Source: Bacillota bacterium (GTDB lineage Bacteria > Bacillota > Bacilli > Paenibacillales > NBRC-103111). From it: a stretch of DNA of 64,000 bases. This document shows positions 9,601 through 17,695 of this stretch, piece after piece. The notes under the pieces are model-generated. The model was not told the origin of the DNA, did not search any database, and saw nothing but the letters and a program-made list of their open reading frames with translations. Location of the stretch: contig JAEWGW010000031.1 in NCBI GenBank assembly GCA_023388055.1, forward strand, positions 1-64,000. Direction: 5' to 3'. Both the position numbers and the translations under genes were made by a program. How positions within the stretch are numbered: position 1 is the first letter of the stretch; each line of letters begins with the position of its first letter.

Positions 9601-11359
9601 AGCCTTTATTGGCGCTGTAATATACGTAACCCACGCCATAGTACCAGGTGATTTTCACTTCCCCTTGCTGTGGGGCTGCATTTACCAGACTGATGTAGGG
9701 GGTTTCAACTTTTAACTGTGCCCGGTACACGCCTGGCATGATATGGATGGTAATCCGCTCCTGCTCGTTTTTCGGATTCATCCGGGCAGCGGATGCGAGA
9801 GCCTCCTTAACCGTGGAGAAGTTGTTTTCCTTGGAGGGATCCCCCACATACAAGTCCTTGACCAGAGGAAGCGCAGGCAGCGGTGTTGATGAGGAGAACT
9901 TGATGTCCTTCACAGCATTGCTTCCGTTAACCACCACATGGCCTACTGTCGTATAGGTGGCGTCGGAGGTTACCGCCTTCACGGCATAAGCGCCGTCTCT
10001 GAGGCTGGTTGTATAGACTCCGTTTTGGGTGGTGCCGGGATACACATAACCATCGTCCACATTGGAAAAAGCAATGCTGGAAACGGTTACGGAAGCGGGC
10101 AGCCCTACAAAAGCGCCGGTTGCTGTGTGGACAGGCTTCCTGGTGACCGTAATATCCTGGGTGGTGCCTGTGGTGATCTGGACTTGGCCTCCGCTTGTCA
10201 TATCATAATCATTCACACCGGATATGGTTAGATTGTACGGGATGCCTGCTCTCACATCTGCTGAATAGGTCATGGCCAGCTTATCTACCGCCGCTTCAAC
10301 CGCTGGGGCAAGACTGTCTGCCGAAGGAGTCAGCAGCACCTTTAATGGGCTGAGATCATAGCCGGTGTCAAACCCTGACAAGAGCCCGCTGACCTTGGCC
10401 ATGGAGATTTTGGCCACATCCAGGGTAATGCCTCCGATTCCGGTGGGGATATCCGCCAGAGTAGTTGCTAGGGTTTTGGACTGGTCGGAGATGGAATAGT
10501 CGGAGCTGACATTCACCAGGGCAGCGGTGTAGGTGTACCCCGCAGGCAGTGTCACATCAAAGGTGCTGTCCTGGTTCAGAGTGGCAGTATGAATACCGGA
10601 TGTTTGTTGATTCTGGAAAACCAGCTCATGCTCTGTAAGCGCATACCCATTCATGTTTAATAAACCGTTCACATTTACACCGGGCGTACGGGTGATCCTA
10701 GCGACATTAGGCTTGTAGGTTCCTGTATTGGTGAAATAAATCTTCAGGGAGCCTGATTCTGCCGCCGGAAACGTAAATATGTCCCCGTTGCCCAGGACAA
10801 TATCGCTATTTTTCAGGATCGTTTTCCCAGTCCTTGCGCTGGTTAATGCAAAATTGACAAGTGGCTTTTCCGTACCTGAGGTATTTGTGGAAAACCCGTA
10901 AAGGGTGATGATGTCGCCTGCCTGCACATTGTCGATGCGGATGTAGCGAACTGTATCGTCACCTGCACCCGCGGAATAAATGCTCCCTGCATTGGTATAA
11001 CCGTCCGGGAAGCTTTTGACAGTGGGATTCTTGGTCGGATCATAGGATAATGGGCCTTTGTAATAGAGCCTGTGGTAATTCCCCGGTGTCACCACCGTCA
11101 GATCACCGAAGGTAGTGTTTGCCTTAAACCAGCCGGATTGAACATTGGCGGTCAAACCGTTGAGTGTGTCCAGTGTAATATGATTGGTATAATGGCTGCC
11201 CGCCGCTTCCACACCGCCAAAATCCCACACATCCGTTTTTCTGCTGTTTGTCGTGTCTCCCGCTGCCAATACGGCGGCACTCCCCGGACTGACCAATGAA
11301 GCAGCCAGCAAAACAAGCACCAGTATTTTGCATATAAGCGATTTGGACCGTTTGTACAT
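6689..11359 (-). CDS. Giant secreted pectinesterase (CE8) with fibronectin type III domains
   Basis: About 1556 residues with a signal peptide ending near AAVLAAGD. In order (numbered from the upstream ATG): an N-terminal binding-like module (to about 235), carboxypeptidase-regulatory-like beta modules (235-515), the CE8 pectin methylesterase domain (about 515-875), two Fn3 domains (about 880-1053), a DUF1349-like module (1060-1260), a third Fn3 (1266-1356), an Ig-like module and a C-terminal module shared with the pectate lyase. Catalytic features are the Gln-Asp of SNQDTLY, the second Asp in GNTDYIFGDG near 719, and Arg/Trp of FFGRPWR near 780. It removes methyl groups from pectin, preparing it for the lyase downstream. 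GGGGAGA precedes ATG 11359; an in-frame ATG at 11377 is the alternative start. Confidence 0.9.
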   Translation of the reverse strand: MYKRSKSLICKILVLVLLAASLVSPGSAAVLAAGDTTNSRKTDVWDFGGVEAAGSHYTNHITLDTLNGLTANVQSGWFKANTTFGDLTVVTPGNYHRLYYKGPLSYDPTKNPTVKSFPDGYTNAGSIYSAGAGDDTVRYIRIDNVQAGDIITLYGFSTNTSGTEKPLVNFALTSARTGKTILKNSDIVLGNGDIFTFPAAESGSLKIYFTNTGTYKPNVARITRTPGVNVNGLLNMNGYALTEHELVFQNQQTSGIHTATLNQDSTFDVTLPAGYTYTAALVNVSSDYSISDQSKTLATTLADIPTGIGGITLDVAKISMAKVSGLLSGFDTGYDLSPLKVLLTPSADSLAPAVEAAVDKLAMTYSADVRAGIPYNLTISGVNDYDMTSGGQVQITTGTTQDITVTRKPVHTATGAFVGLPASVTVSSIAFSNVDDGYVYPGTTQNGVYTTSLRDGAYAVKAVTSDATYTTVGHVVVNGSNAVKDIKFSSSTPLPALPLVKDLYVGDPSKENNFSTVKEALASAARMNPKNEQERITIHIMPGVYRAQLKVETPYISLVNAAPQQGEVKITWYYGVGYVYYSANKGYYSEDHAFDKFLKGNVDKWGPTVYVTSKATGFRAENIVFENSFNKYITQEEIDDGVQVDPVSPTNLTVRTMALDATSRGATERAAAIAIEADQSEFYKSKFLSNQDTLYTGAVRIYFKDSFIEGNTDYIFGDGNVVFDNCTLNFAGYSDQDSSGYITAASTDPSRSGYLFRDSTITGTSHGSFKAQGFFGRPWRTNAGAKFLDSKLQEPSVIVPQGWSGMSGNTPENARFFEYNTTVDGTPADTSARSRYLLNGEAAVTDVRQYFGSDWTPVHYTEGSVTAPVLNPDIATGQNQAMLHWQPAQSSIGSVMYAVYQDGQKVGTTTDTAYTAGNLAPGTTYSFQVTAVNTAGNTAASAAVHATTAAGHGVPAAPVLTAVPGDSSATINWNTVTGATYYTVKGMKAGGTVYDLVYGIPAPTVTSYTYSNLMNGTAYQFVVTASNLYGESAASNTVTVTPTGEQGTLTFTPADFTGVDIGEPNTAGYSGFNEDTNVFTLTGAGTGIIKTANGRDQFYLKAVKLTGDYSISAKATYNSGLFGHMALTIRESLDPSSYHYTQAATNTGGRKMFRYNGSSNGSNTTMPLGGTAYLKITKTGDKIVSILSANPIPENPVSSETLSFSTATAKELGLDANGNPKELYAGLMVSSGNAASPMTASFEDVRIVMANGTVVFDSNAGQPVAPKNVASKPYDKSALISWSPLSTATSYTVKQSTNANGPFTDAQTVSGSVYQAMIAGLENGRTYYFAVTASNASGEGVASEVVTVVPSAAAVMAPVISMTSAAPASQVFSALVAVSGSVDKDSTLTITNNGSIVKPDGIRDSLLLPANGAFSTTLILNEGVNEIMIKAVDTYGNVSSIKYTVTYTYKAAQIGFYLADGQAVTSLAAGEELVVKAAVENYIASAQDVVLVIGLYDEHNTLVKMIFSAETLANGVSDTLYAKLRLPGEVAGYTVKAYIWDNLSAAHSLSEVVVLK

Positions 11360-11446
11360 GTGCGTCTCCCCTAACATGATTGGAATCCTTCCGTTGCCCT
11401 ATCCCCGCCATGAGGCTTCGGGCGGTTTCTTGCTTACTGCATCCGA

Positions 11447-11470
11447 TTATGCCGCTCTCGTTGATTTCAT
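11447..11470 (-). promoter_or_regulatory. Possible leader mini-ORF upstream of the pectinesterase
   Basis: On the minus strand an AGGAGGGGG site lies 3 bases before an ATG that opens a seven-codon frame (MKSTRAA, then TAA). A CCGCC/GGCGG stem follows before the pectinesterase start at 11359. The ribosome binding site is stronger than chance would suggest, but a leader-peptide role is only inferred. Confidence 0.3.
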
Positions 11471-11620
11471 TAACCCCCTCCTATTATCTGGTATTTTTAT
11501 CGTTTTGATTATAATGCGGGACATCCTGTCAGGATATAATCCTCGCAACACCTTTGGCTGTTTTTTGCAAGGAGGTTATCTGAAGCACATGGGTTGCAAT
11601 TGGACAGACCCTCATCCTCG

Positions 11621-11803
11621 TAACGGACGGACGATCCCTTATTTCGCCCGTTTGGACACTTTTGGGCATCTTACGGACACAGGGGACGCTATATCCTCTG
11701 AAACGCCATGAATCAGGAGGTGTGGAGCCAAATAACGGCTCTACGGTCCGCACAATGGATAAAACACCAGATTTGGAGCAAATAACGTCTCGTCAGTCCG
11801 TTA
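11621..11803. repeat. Four-module dispersed intergenic repeat, copy B
   Basis: Modules 1 and 2 start at 11621 (TAACGGACGG) and 11671 (TTACGGACAC). The inverted modules end at about 11752 (GGTCCGCA) and 11803 (AGTCCGTTA). Each module carries a CTTATT, CTATAT or AATAACG block about 20 bases from the TAACGGA block. Length 183 bp, same architecture as copies A, C, D and E. Confidence 0.85.
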
Positions 11804-12003
11804 GCTTTCCCCAGCATCCCTATCGCCCCCCCTCCCGCATCCCATATCGACCCTCCATCCTGGTGTCACATCTTCCCATAGGTATCCCGCGCCCAACATC
11901 GGCCTAATTCGATGTCCGCGCTTGCTTATGAATGCTGCTCCTGGTTCGGACTTGCCGAGAGCAAAACAAGGAGATCAGCGACCAGGAATGAGATTTTGGC
12001 ATA
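11804..12003. other. Intergenic stretch without recognisable features
   Basis: Between repeat copy B and the Nudix terminator I see no ribosome-binding-site-supported frame, RNA gene or strong promoter. Confidence 0.4.
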
Positions 12004-12053
12004 AAAAAGAAGCCGGCAAATCCGAGAAAATTCCTCGGCACTCGCCCGCTTCC
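12004..12053 (-). terminator. Rho-independent terminator of the Nudix gene
   Basis: On the minus strand GAAGCGGGC pairs with GCCGGCTTC with one mismatch, with an inner CCGAG/CTCGG stem, followed by six T. It begins directly after the stop of the Nudix gene. Confidence 0.75.
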
Positions 12054-12056
12054 TTA

Positions 12057-12557
12057 TCAAAACATCATCGGATCCTTCAGCTCTGCCCATTGGATATAGG
12101 GCTCCCCATTATCGCCAATGGCAATAGTGCCTACCTTCACCCCGGTCCCGGCGGGATTACGGAAGTAATCCTCCAGCATCAACCGGTTAAGGGTGGACAT
12201 ATGCAGTTGGTTCAGCTCCTCCTGCTTAATCCAGAACAATTCCCCTTCGTCGGAGGAAATGCAATCCTTCCGTTTTGTCCGACCGAAGTAGATGTATTGC
12301 TGGCGAATCTCATCCTCCTTCAGCCGCAGCAGGATGTACCGCAAGGAAAAACCAAAGATCTCCTGCTGCATGAGCCCTGACTCCTCATAAATCTCACGCA
12401 AGGCAGCAACCTTGGGATCATTGATTTCCTCCGGCTCTATATGGCCGCCAACCCCGCTCCAAAACTCAAAATTAAAAACCCGGCTGGAGCTGCGTTTGAT
12501 CATCAACACCTCGTCTTCGTGAAACAGATACGCCGTGGTCATTTGCCGTACACGCAT
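12057..12557 (-). CDS. Nudix hydrolase
   Basis: A 166-residue protein. The Nudix box reads GGHIEPEE then REIYEESGL near residues 37-62, with about two extra residues between the first Glu and the RE motif compared with the canonical spacing. The family hydrolyses nucleoside diphosphates linked to another group; the substrate is not evident. GAAAGGAG precedes ATG 12557; the upstream in-frame extension overlaps the DUF3139-like gene and lacks a site. Last gene of a minus-strand run that starts at 14664. Confidence 0.8.
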   Translation of the reverse strand: MRVRQMTTAYLFHEDEVLMIKRSSSRVFNFEFWSGVGGHIEPEEINDPKVAALREIYEESGLMQQEIFGFSLRYILLRLKEDEIRQQYIYFGRTKRKDCISSDEGELFWIKQEELNQLHMSTLNRLMLEDYFRNPAGTGVKVGTIAIGDNGEPYIQWAELKDPMMF

Positions 12558-12570
12558 ATGAGGGCTCCTT

Positions 12571-12921
12571 TCACCGGGGTTCGTAATGCTTGACATCCTT
12601 TTGCTGCAATTCGACACCTGTTACGGGGCCAACTGCTTGGAATCCAAACTGGCCGATATCAGCATGGGCAAAATACACATATTCCACCTGAGGCTCGTCC
12701 TTAAAAATGGCCACCGCATAAAACGAAGGCAGCTTTTTCCCCCATACTCCTTTTACTGATTGGATTTCGTCTTTGCGGTAATGCTTTTCCTCCACCAAGT
12801 ACCGGGTTACCCGCTTGGCGTAAATCCGCTTATTGGCCTGTACATAAATAATCGGAGTTAATATAATGGATGCCGCTATGATGCTCAACAAAATGGACCG
12901 TATATTCTTTCCCCTTTTCAT
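12571..12921 (-). CDS. DUF3139-like small membrane-anchored protein
   Basis: A 116-residue protein with one N-terminal membrane segment (ILLSIIAASIILTPIIYV, about residues 8-25) followed by an extracellular-type domain with VEEKHYRKDEI and FYAVAIFKDEP, matching my memory of the DUF3139 family of Bacillota. The function is unknown. GGAGG lies 7 bases before ATG 12921; the longer frame starting at 13107 overlaps the kinase gene antisense to its frame and is not supported. Confidence 0.65.
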   Translation of the reverse strand: MKRGKNIRSILLSIIAASIILTPIIYVQANKRIYAKRVTRYLVEEKHYRKDEIQSVKGVWGKKLPSFYAVAIFKDEPQVEYVYFAHADIGQFGFQAVGPVTGVELQQKDVKHYEPR

Positions 12922-12935
12922 GTTCATACCTCCAA

Positions 12936-13448
12936 CTAGCTTGAGTTTTTTATCCGTTGAAGGAACCGCTTCGTATCCTTTGGCGATTTCAAAATGACAA
13001 TGTTCTTGTCCGGGTGTTTCGCTAGCTGCTGCATGATGCCGGGTATTTTGGTTTTTCTGAAGCTCCACACCCATTTCAGGAACTGGAGATCCAGGGACTC
13101 CGGACAATCCTTGTTCATGTCAGGCCTTGTTTTGCCATGATACATGACCCGTCTTTTGAGGACCCGGTAAACCGTTATCCATCGTGAATAATCCAAGAGA
13201 ATAATTGTGTCCGCCCGCTTCAGCCGGATATCCAAGGTCCTGCTGAAATTCCCGTCAAGGATCCAGGCTTCTTTTTGCACAAGCTCCTCCAAAAAAGCAT
13301 CCCATTCCTTATTCGGGGTTGGGGTCCAGTCAGGCTTCCAATAGTACGCATCCAGATGAACCATCGGCAGCTCCAGCTCATGCTCCAGTTGTTTTGCCAA
13401 TGTGGATTTGCCTGAACCACCAGACCCGACAATCAAAATCCGTTGCAT
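12936..13448 (-). CDS. P-loop kinase-like protein (FlaR / topology-modulation type)
   Basis: A 170-residue P-loop NTPase. Walker A is GSGGSGKST at residues 8-16, followed by the LDAYYWKPDW motif and the ILDGNF segment typical of the adenylate-kinase-like family annotated as DNA topology modulation protein (FlaR). The old name comes from indirect effects in Listeria; a small-molecule kinase activity is more likely. The start overlaps the tail of the truncated GNAT by 16 bases, so it sits in the same transcript. Confidence 0.75.
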   Translation of the reverse strand: MQRILIVGSGGSGKSTLAKQLEHELELPMVHLDAYYWKPDWTPTPNKEWDAFLEELVQKEAWILDGNFSRTLDIRLKRADTIILLDYSRWITVYRVLKRRVMYHGKTRPDMNKDCPESLDLQFLKWVWSFRKTKIPGIMQQLAKHPDKNIVILKSPKDTKRFLQRIKNSS

Positions 13449-13672
13449 GAAGTCATCTCCTGACGAACATAAGGATTAGCTCCTACGGAACGTAAATAGA
13501 GTTCAGATTCAATGAATTTGCGAATCGCTTCGGAATCTGTCGTTAGCTTTACCCATGGAAACCATGGTTCAAGATGGTCTCTGTTCCTCACCACACAAGC
13601 ATAGATTTCTTCTGCGTGGCGGTAATGGAGGAGGCGCAAATCCAACCGTTCATTGATTTGATGTTTAAACAT
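13433..13672 (-). pseudogene. GNAT acetyltransferase, N-terminal fragment (RimJ/RimL type)
   Basis: The frame gives 79 residues. The first ~63 look like the beginning of a ribosomal-protein-type GNAT (NERLDLRLLHYRHAEEIY, then LEPWFPWV), but the acetyl-CoA-binding half is missing: the frame drifts into SVGANPYVRQEM and stops inside the start of the kinase gene. Relatives are about 180 residues. GAGGAG precedes ATG 13672, two bases after the GlcNAc-kinase-like stop. The most likely history is a deletion fusing the first third of a GNAT to the kinase gene. Confidence 0.7.
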
Positions 13673-13674
13673 TT

Positions 13675-14664
13675 CTACACTCCTCTCGCACACGGATGAA
13701 GCAGGAGATTGCTCCGCAGCTCCGGCCCGATGGGGATGGAGAGCTGCTTGTACGACAATAAAACCGCACCCGCCACCGGGGAGAAAACAGGCTGAACGAG
13801 GGTGTAGGCTTTGTTTTTGCCAGATTTCAATAGGGAATGAAGCTGCTGCCGGAAATACCCGCTGTTGGCCACACTTCCAATGAAGGAAACCTTCACTTCC
13901 GGTTGGGTGAAGTACAGTCCCAGCATTTCGATTCCCACTACAATTTCATGGATGGCCCGGTGGCAAACCTTTTGCGCCAAAGGGCTGCCCGCTTCAGCAG
14001 CTCCAGTAATGATAGGCGCCAGTTCGCCAAATATCCTGTTCCGCTCCCGGCGGTCTTCCACAAACCCGCGGCGGGCAAGCCCGGATAATTCCTCGACGGT
14101 GGATACCCTCCAATAATCAAGGATTTCCTGTACCAGGCTCTGGTCCCCTTCACCGCCATAACCTGCCAACAGCTCATAAACGGCGTTATACCCCAGAAAC
14201 CGGGCAGCACTAGCCGCATAATGATGAAGATCATAATTGCGGACCTGTTGACCGTCCTCGGTTACCGCGTAGATGATAGATCCGGTTCCGGCTATAACAA
14301 TCATGCCCGGTTCCGCGCCTAATGCTCCGCTATGCGCCACTACCGCATCATTTACATGCTTCTTCGGGCAATCCAGGTTCTCTACAGCTGTCAGGGGAAG
14401 CACCCACTCCAAATCTGCCTCCGCATCAAAACCGGCGATTCCTGCTGTCAGCATAGCTACCTGGGACACATCTTTTTCGGCCAGATCCAGTGCACTCTTG
14501 ATTGCCTGCTGCACATTCCGGCTGGCATTTACGTCCTTATGTATGGATGATGCGCCATGCTCTAAGTAAGAAAGCACCCTTCCGTCTAAATCTGCCACCA
14601 TCACCCTCGTCTGTGTACCGCCTCCGTCAATCCCGATGACAACCTTATCCCCTGTCTCCGCCAA
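13675..14664 (-). CDS. BadF/BadG-type ATPase, N-acetylglucosamine kinase-like
   Basis: A 329-residue sugar-kinase-fold protein. The phosphate-1 motif GIDGGGTQTR is at residues 11-20, GTGSII near 126 is the phosphate-2 motif, and FIGSVANSGYF near 262 fits the adenosine motif. The family includes GlcNAc kinase and related amino-sugar kinases, which feed cell-wall sugar recycling. The start is a TTG at 14664 behind GGGGGAGG. First gene of the run ending with the Nudix gene. Confidence 0.8.
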   Translation of the reverse strand: MAETGDKVVIGIDGGGTQTRVMVADLDGRVLSYLEHGASSIHKDVNASRNVQQAIKSALDLAEKDVSQVAMLTAGIAGFDAEADLEWVLPLTAVENLDCPKKHVNDAVVAHSGALGAEPGMIVIAGTGSIIYAVTEDGQQVRNYDLHHYAASAARFLGYNAVYELLAGYGGEGDQSLVQEILDYWRVSTVEELSGLARRGFVEDRRERNRIFGELAPIITGAAEAGSPLAQKVCHRAIHEIVVGIEMLGLYFTQPEVKVSFIGSVANSGYFRQQLHSLLKSGKNKAYTLVQPVFSPVAGAVLLSYKQLSIPIGPELRSNLLLHPCARGV

Positions 14665-14705
14665 TGTTTGTGCCTCCCCCCGTAATATCCGGATATTCTA
14701 AGGTA

Positions 14706-15164
14706 TTATTCTATTATGCTTTTCCCTACAATCTGCTTCATATGATGCAGCAGATGGTTGACATAATCCTCCATCAGCCAGCCTAAGGTGACGGTGATTT
14801 CGTCATCCAATGTCACAGGTTTGGCGAGATCCTCTGCAGTTCCATTTTTCAATACATTCAGCACCTGTCTGTTCAAAAAGGTCCACAGCATGATCAATTC
14901 CCGGTACGTATAATTTGCTGAATAACCGTGCAGCGCAACCCATTGATTTTGCTGATACTTTTCAATTCGGACTGGATCGGAGGCCAGCAGGATATTCACA
15001 AACCGCATATGATTATTCGTGGCGGAATCACAGAGATGGCCGAGAATTTCCTGCTTGGACCAGCTCTCCGGGTTTGTTTTATGAAGCGCTTCCTCTACTG
15101 CAATTTCTTCCAGGTTAGATGGAATAGTATGAATCAGGTGCTCCAGCTTTTGGACAATGCTCAT
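14706..15164 (-). CDS. DinB-family protein
   Basis: A 152-residue four-helix-bundle protein of the DinB/YfiT superfamily. The metal-binding histidines expected for the family are in ILGHLCDS near residue 40 and VNHLLHHMKQI near 138-144. The family includes thiol transferases and many proteins of unknown role. AAAGGAGGA stands 7 bases before ATG 15164. It is followed by the GlcNAc-kinase-like gene after 41 bases. Confidence 0.8.
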   Translation of the reverse strand: MSIVQKLEHLIHTIPSNLEEIAVEEALHKTNPESWSKQEILGHLCDSATNNHMRFVNILLASDPVRIEKYQQNQWVALHGYSANYTYRELIMLWTFLNRQVLNVLKNGTAEDLAKPVTLDDEITVTLGWLMEDYVNHLLHHMKQIVGKSIIE

Positions 15165-15260
15165 TTCGATTCCTCCTTTATTCTTCAAGCGGATTACCCC
15201 CAAAAGGTGTAAAACCGTTCGGCTCAATCATGCTTTGGGGGCATCCGCCTGGGACAGCAT

Positions 15261-15899
15261 TTACTTGCCGGGATCTATCCGGAGAACAGAGCTGATCTGA
15301 TTGAACAAGGTGGGGGTAACCCCCTCTGTCAGACCAAATTTGCGGGCAGTAGCCGGTGTAACCTGCAAAAAAGACTCCACAAAAATCTCTTCCCCCACTT
15401 TCAGACGGAAGCTCTGTGTGACAGCTCCGCGGCTCATCTGCAGCGGGTATTTGATCAGCCCCAAGGCCACAGTACCAATAGCGGAAACAAATATTTCATT
15501 GTCGCTAATCGAGGTAAACACCGGCTGACCATCCGGTGGAGCTTCGACCACTGTATTTCCGATCCGGACCGCTATGTTCGTGCGTGAAACCGGTTTGGCC
15601 ACAAAGGTCATACTCCGGTCGGCCGTGTTATACCGGAGGCGATACCGCCGTTTGTTGATCAGACCCAATGTCCGGGCCGTTGCCCTGCTGACCGAGATCA
15701 TATTGTCGATACATTCGGAGGCGTCGTTGTTACCAAGAATTACAGCCGCTCTTGCATTGCCTTTTCTCAGAATAGTTCTACCGGCGGGAATCTCTACTCC
15801 AAATGAAGGTAAGGGAGAACCTCCGCAATTGCCTAACAGCTCTGCTTCTTTCCCCAAATCCTTATCAATTACAGCATCGAAGATTGCACGGTAAATCAT
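15261..15899 (-). CDS. Hypothetical protein with an apparent internal duplication
   Basis: A 212-residue protein I do not recognise. Two segments look alike: SVSRATARTLGL near 79-90, followed by RYRLRY, and QVTPATARKFGL near 181-192, followed by a beta-like run ending SSVLRI. This suggests two copies of a small beta-rich domain, each ending in an ATAR-x-x-GL helix. No signal peptide or membrane segment is seen. The ribosome binding site (AAGGGTGTGG) is weak. It lies 96 bases upstream of dinB on the same strand. Confidence 0.55.
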   Translation of the reverse strand: MIYRAIFDAVIDKDLGKEAELLGNCGGSPLPSFGVEIPAGRTILRKGNARAAVILGNNDASECIDNMISVSRATARTLGLINKRRYRLRYNTADRSMTFVAKPVSRTNIAVRIGNTVVEAPPDGQPVFTSISDNEIFVSAIGTVALGLIKYPLQMSRGAVTQSFRLKVGEEIFVESFLQVTPATARKFGLTEGVTPTLFNQISSVLRIDPGK

Positions 15900-16112
15900 T
15901 GGAATGCCACACCCTTCACCGTTGTGAAATTAGAGCTCCCCTTTTTGCTAAAGCGAAAGCTCATAATAGGGTATGTGACCATTCGTCTTCTTGCGCTCAA
16001 TTTGCCGGCAAGGTGAAATTCGTTAGATGTAGAACACTCCTCAGTGTAAAATAAACACACCTAAAATTCTATATTTTCTCAGAAATTTCAAACTCTTAGG
16101 GTGTGTCTGAAC

Positions 16113-16146
16113 AAAAAGAACCTTCTTTGTCCAAAAGAAGGCTCTT
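16113..16146 (-). terminator. Rho-independent terminator after the GH28-like gene
   Basis: Minus-strand stem AAGAGCCTTCTTT and AAAGAAGGTTCT with a 5-base loop, followed by a run of T. It lies 35 bases after the stop at 16182. Confidence 0.8.
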
Positions 16147-16181
16147 CCTTTATGAAGCTTGGCTTGCTGTAGGGTGGAAGG

Positions 16182-17558
16182 TTATTGGAGGCCCGTCAGA
16201 TCGGAATCTACCCGCACGGCTCCCGTTCCCTGATGGATAACAGCGGAGAAGGTTTCCTCCATCTGAACACTCCCGGACGTCAGCAGACGGATTTCCTTGC
16301 CGTCCACCTCATTTGACAACAGCAGCATCTGCCCTTGCTTCTGAAGTATACATCCCGTCAACTGGACGGTGGTAGGCAGAACTTGCTCCATCGCCTGGTT
16401 CCCGGTGAAACGGATTACGTTATCCCGGAGTACGGAATGGAGGATGCTCACCATGTCCACCGGCGTATTAATGAGCAGGAATGGAGTGGGGTGGCTGTGC
16501 AGCACACGCACTTGTTCGAACACCAGATGCTCCTGCCGTGGGACAGGTGCACCGGGATAATAGGAGCGGCTGAACCGGTCATTGTCGAAGTGGACGGAAA
16601 AGGCAGGCCGGGCTTTATGCAGATAAATATGGCGGAAGGACACATTCCTCACTCCTGCCGTATACACCGGATCGTGCTGAACCATTGTCCATGAGATGCC
16701 GTCCAGACTAACAGTGCCCTGCTCATGTACAGGGCGGGTACGGGAAATGTAACGCTGCCCATCCGGCTCCGCCTTAACCCGGTAAAGACGTCCTTCCGAT
16801 ACCACGGTGTCCGACTTCTGTACCTCCATCCCCTCCCGCCAATCCGTCCAAGCCCCCGCCAGAATCCGGCAGAAATAACCGACGCAGGGCTTACTTTCAT
16901 CCTCGCTGGACAGATCGTAACAATGCTCGATCACACCCTCTTCGATCCAACCCAGCTCCGGATTACCCACATCGTAATCATGGCCGTTCAAGGCTACCGC
17001 ATCGTCATAGGTGTCAAACCGGCCGTCACTGATCCGGAACCGTTTGCCCCGGCCGAGATGGATGCCATCCTTCTTTCCTTTCATGATGACATCCTGGATC
17101 AGCAGATCCCGAAAGGTGCAAACATGTATGCCATATTGAGCGCTCCCCAAATCATAACAGCGGAAGCCTGTAATCCGTACATCCCTGGCGTAGAAAAAGG
17201 CAATCTGCCCATGCAGGCCAAACACGTCCCGGAAGGTCCGGATATCCATGCCGTTCACCTGAATATGGAGATTCTCAACAGAAATATGCTCGTCCCAGCT
17301 GCGGGTTAACGCCCCTTTGTTCAGCAGCACATGGGAAAATGGCCCGGCCTCGTTCACCTTCTGCACCGTCGTTCCGTAACTGAAAATAAGGCTGGTGTTG
17401 CTGCCGATATACACCGTCTGCGCCAGCTTGTATAGACCCGGCCGGGAAACGGTAACGGTTCCTCCCCGGTCTAACGCCATCTGCAGCGCTTTTGCATTTT
17501 CAATTCCTGAGGCTTCCGGATGAAAGCCGTAATCTGAGGCATCCGCCCATCGGTTCAT
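16182..17558 (-). CDS. Right-handed beta-helix glycosidase-like protein (GH28-related)
   Basis: A 458-residue protein without signal peptide. It opens with a pectate-lyase-3-type start (DASDYGF, then ALQMALDRGGTV) and has GIHLGRGKRF near 168 and DTYDDAVALNGHDY near 182-195. The last resembles the paired-Asp region of GH28 polygalacturonases. A beta-sandwich-like insertion of about 70 residues follows near 235-305. Action on galacturonan-type oligosaccharides inside the cell is inferred from fold and neighbours, not shown. The gene follows the GH110-like gene on the same strand after 137 bases. Confidence 0.7.
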   Translation of the reverse strand: MNRWADASDYGFHPEASGIENAKALQMALDRGGTVTVSRPGLYKLAQTVYIGSNTSLIFSYGTTVQKVNEAGPFSHVLLNKGALTRSWDEHISVENLHIQVNGMDIRTFRDVFGLHGQIAFFYARDVRITGFRCYDLGSAQYGIHVCTFRDLLIQDVIMKGKKDGIHLGRGKRFRISDGRFDTYDDAVALNGHDYDVGNPELGWIEEGVIEHCYDLSSEDESKPCVGYFCRILAGAWTDWREGMEVQKSDTVVSEGRLYRVKAEPDGQRYISRTRPVHEQGTVSLDGISWTMVQHDPVYTAGVRNVSFRHIYLHKARPAFSVHFDNDRFSRSYYPGAPVPRQEHLVFEQVRVLHSHPTPFLLINTPVDMVSILHSVLRDNVIRFTGNQAMEQVLPTTVQLTGCILQKQGQMLLLSNEVDGKEIRLLTSGSVQMEETFSAVIHQGTGAVRVDSDLTGLQ

Positions 17559-17695
17559 GCTGGGAGCTCCTTTCGTGTTTCAAAATGTGGGAGGCGCTCC
17601 GTTCTTCGGTCTTGGATGCGACACCCGCCCTTCGGCAGCAAAGAAGCATAGGCACTTGCGTCCCACCTTGCCAGTCCTGCACTACACGGTAGCTC

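Noticed and set aside
11360..11470. A riboswitch in the pectinesterase leader
   Set aside because: GC-rich stems are present, but I could not match the conserved core of any riboswitch class I know, including cyclic-di-GMP and cobalamin types.
12571..13107. The longer 178-codon form of the DUF3139-like gene
   Set aside because: The first 62 codons overlap the P-loop kinase gene in another frame and have no ribosome binding site, while GGAGG precedes the internal ATG at 12921.
13675..14234. Additional minus- and plus-strand frames inside the GlcNAc-kinase-like gene
   Set aside because: They overlap a complete kinase with all phosphate-binding motifs and show no motif of their own.
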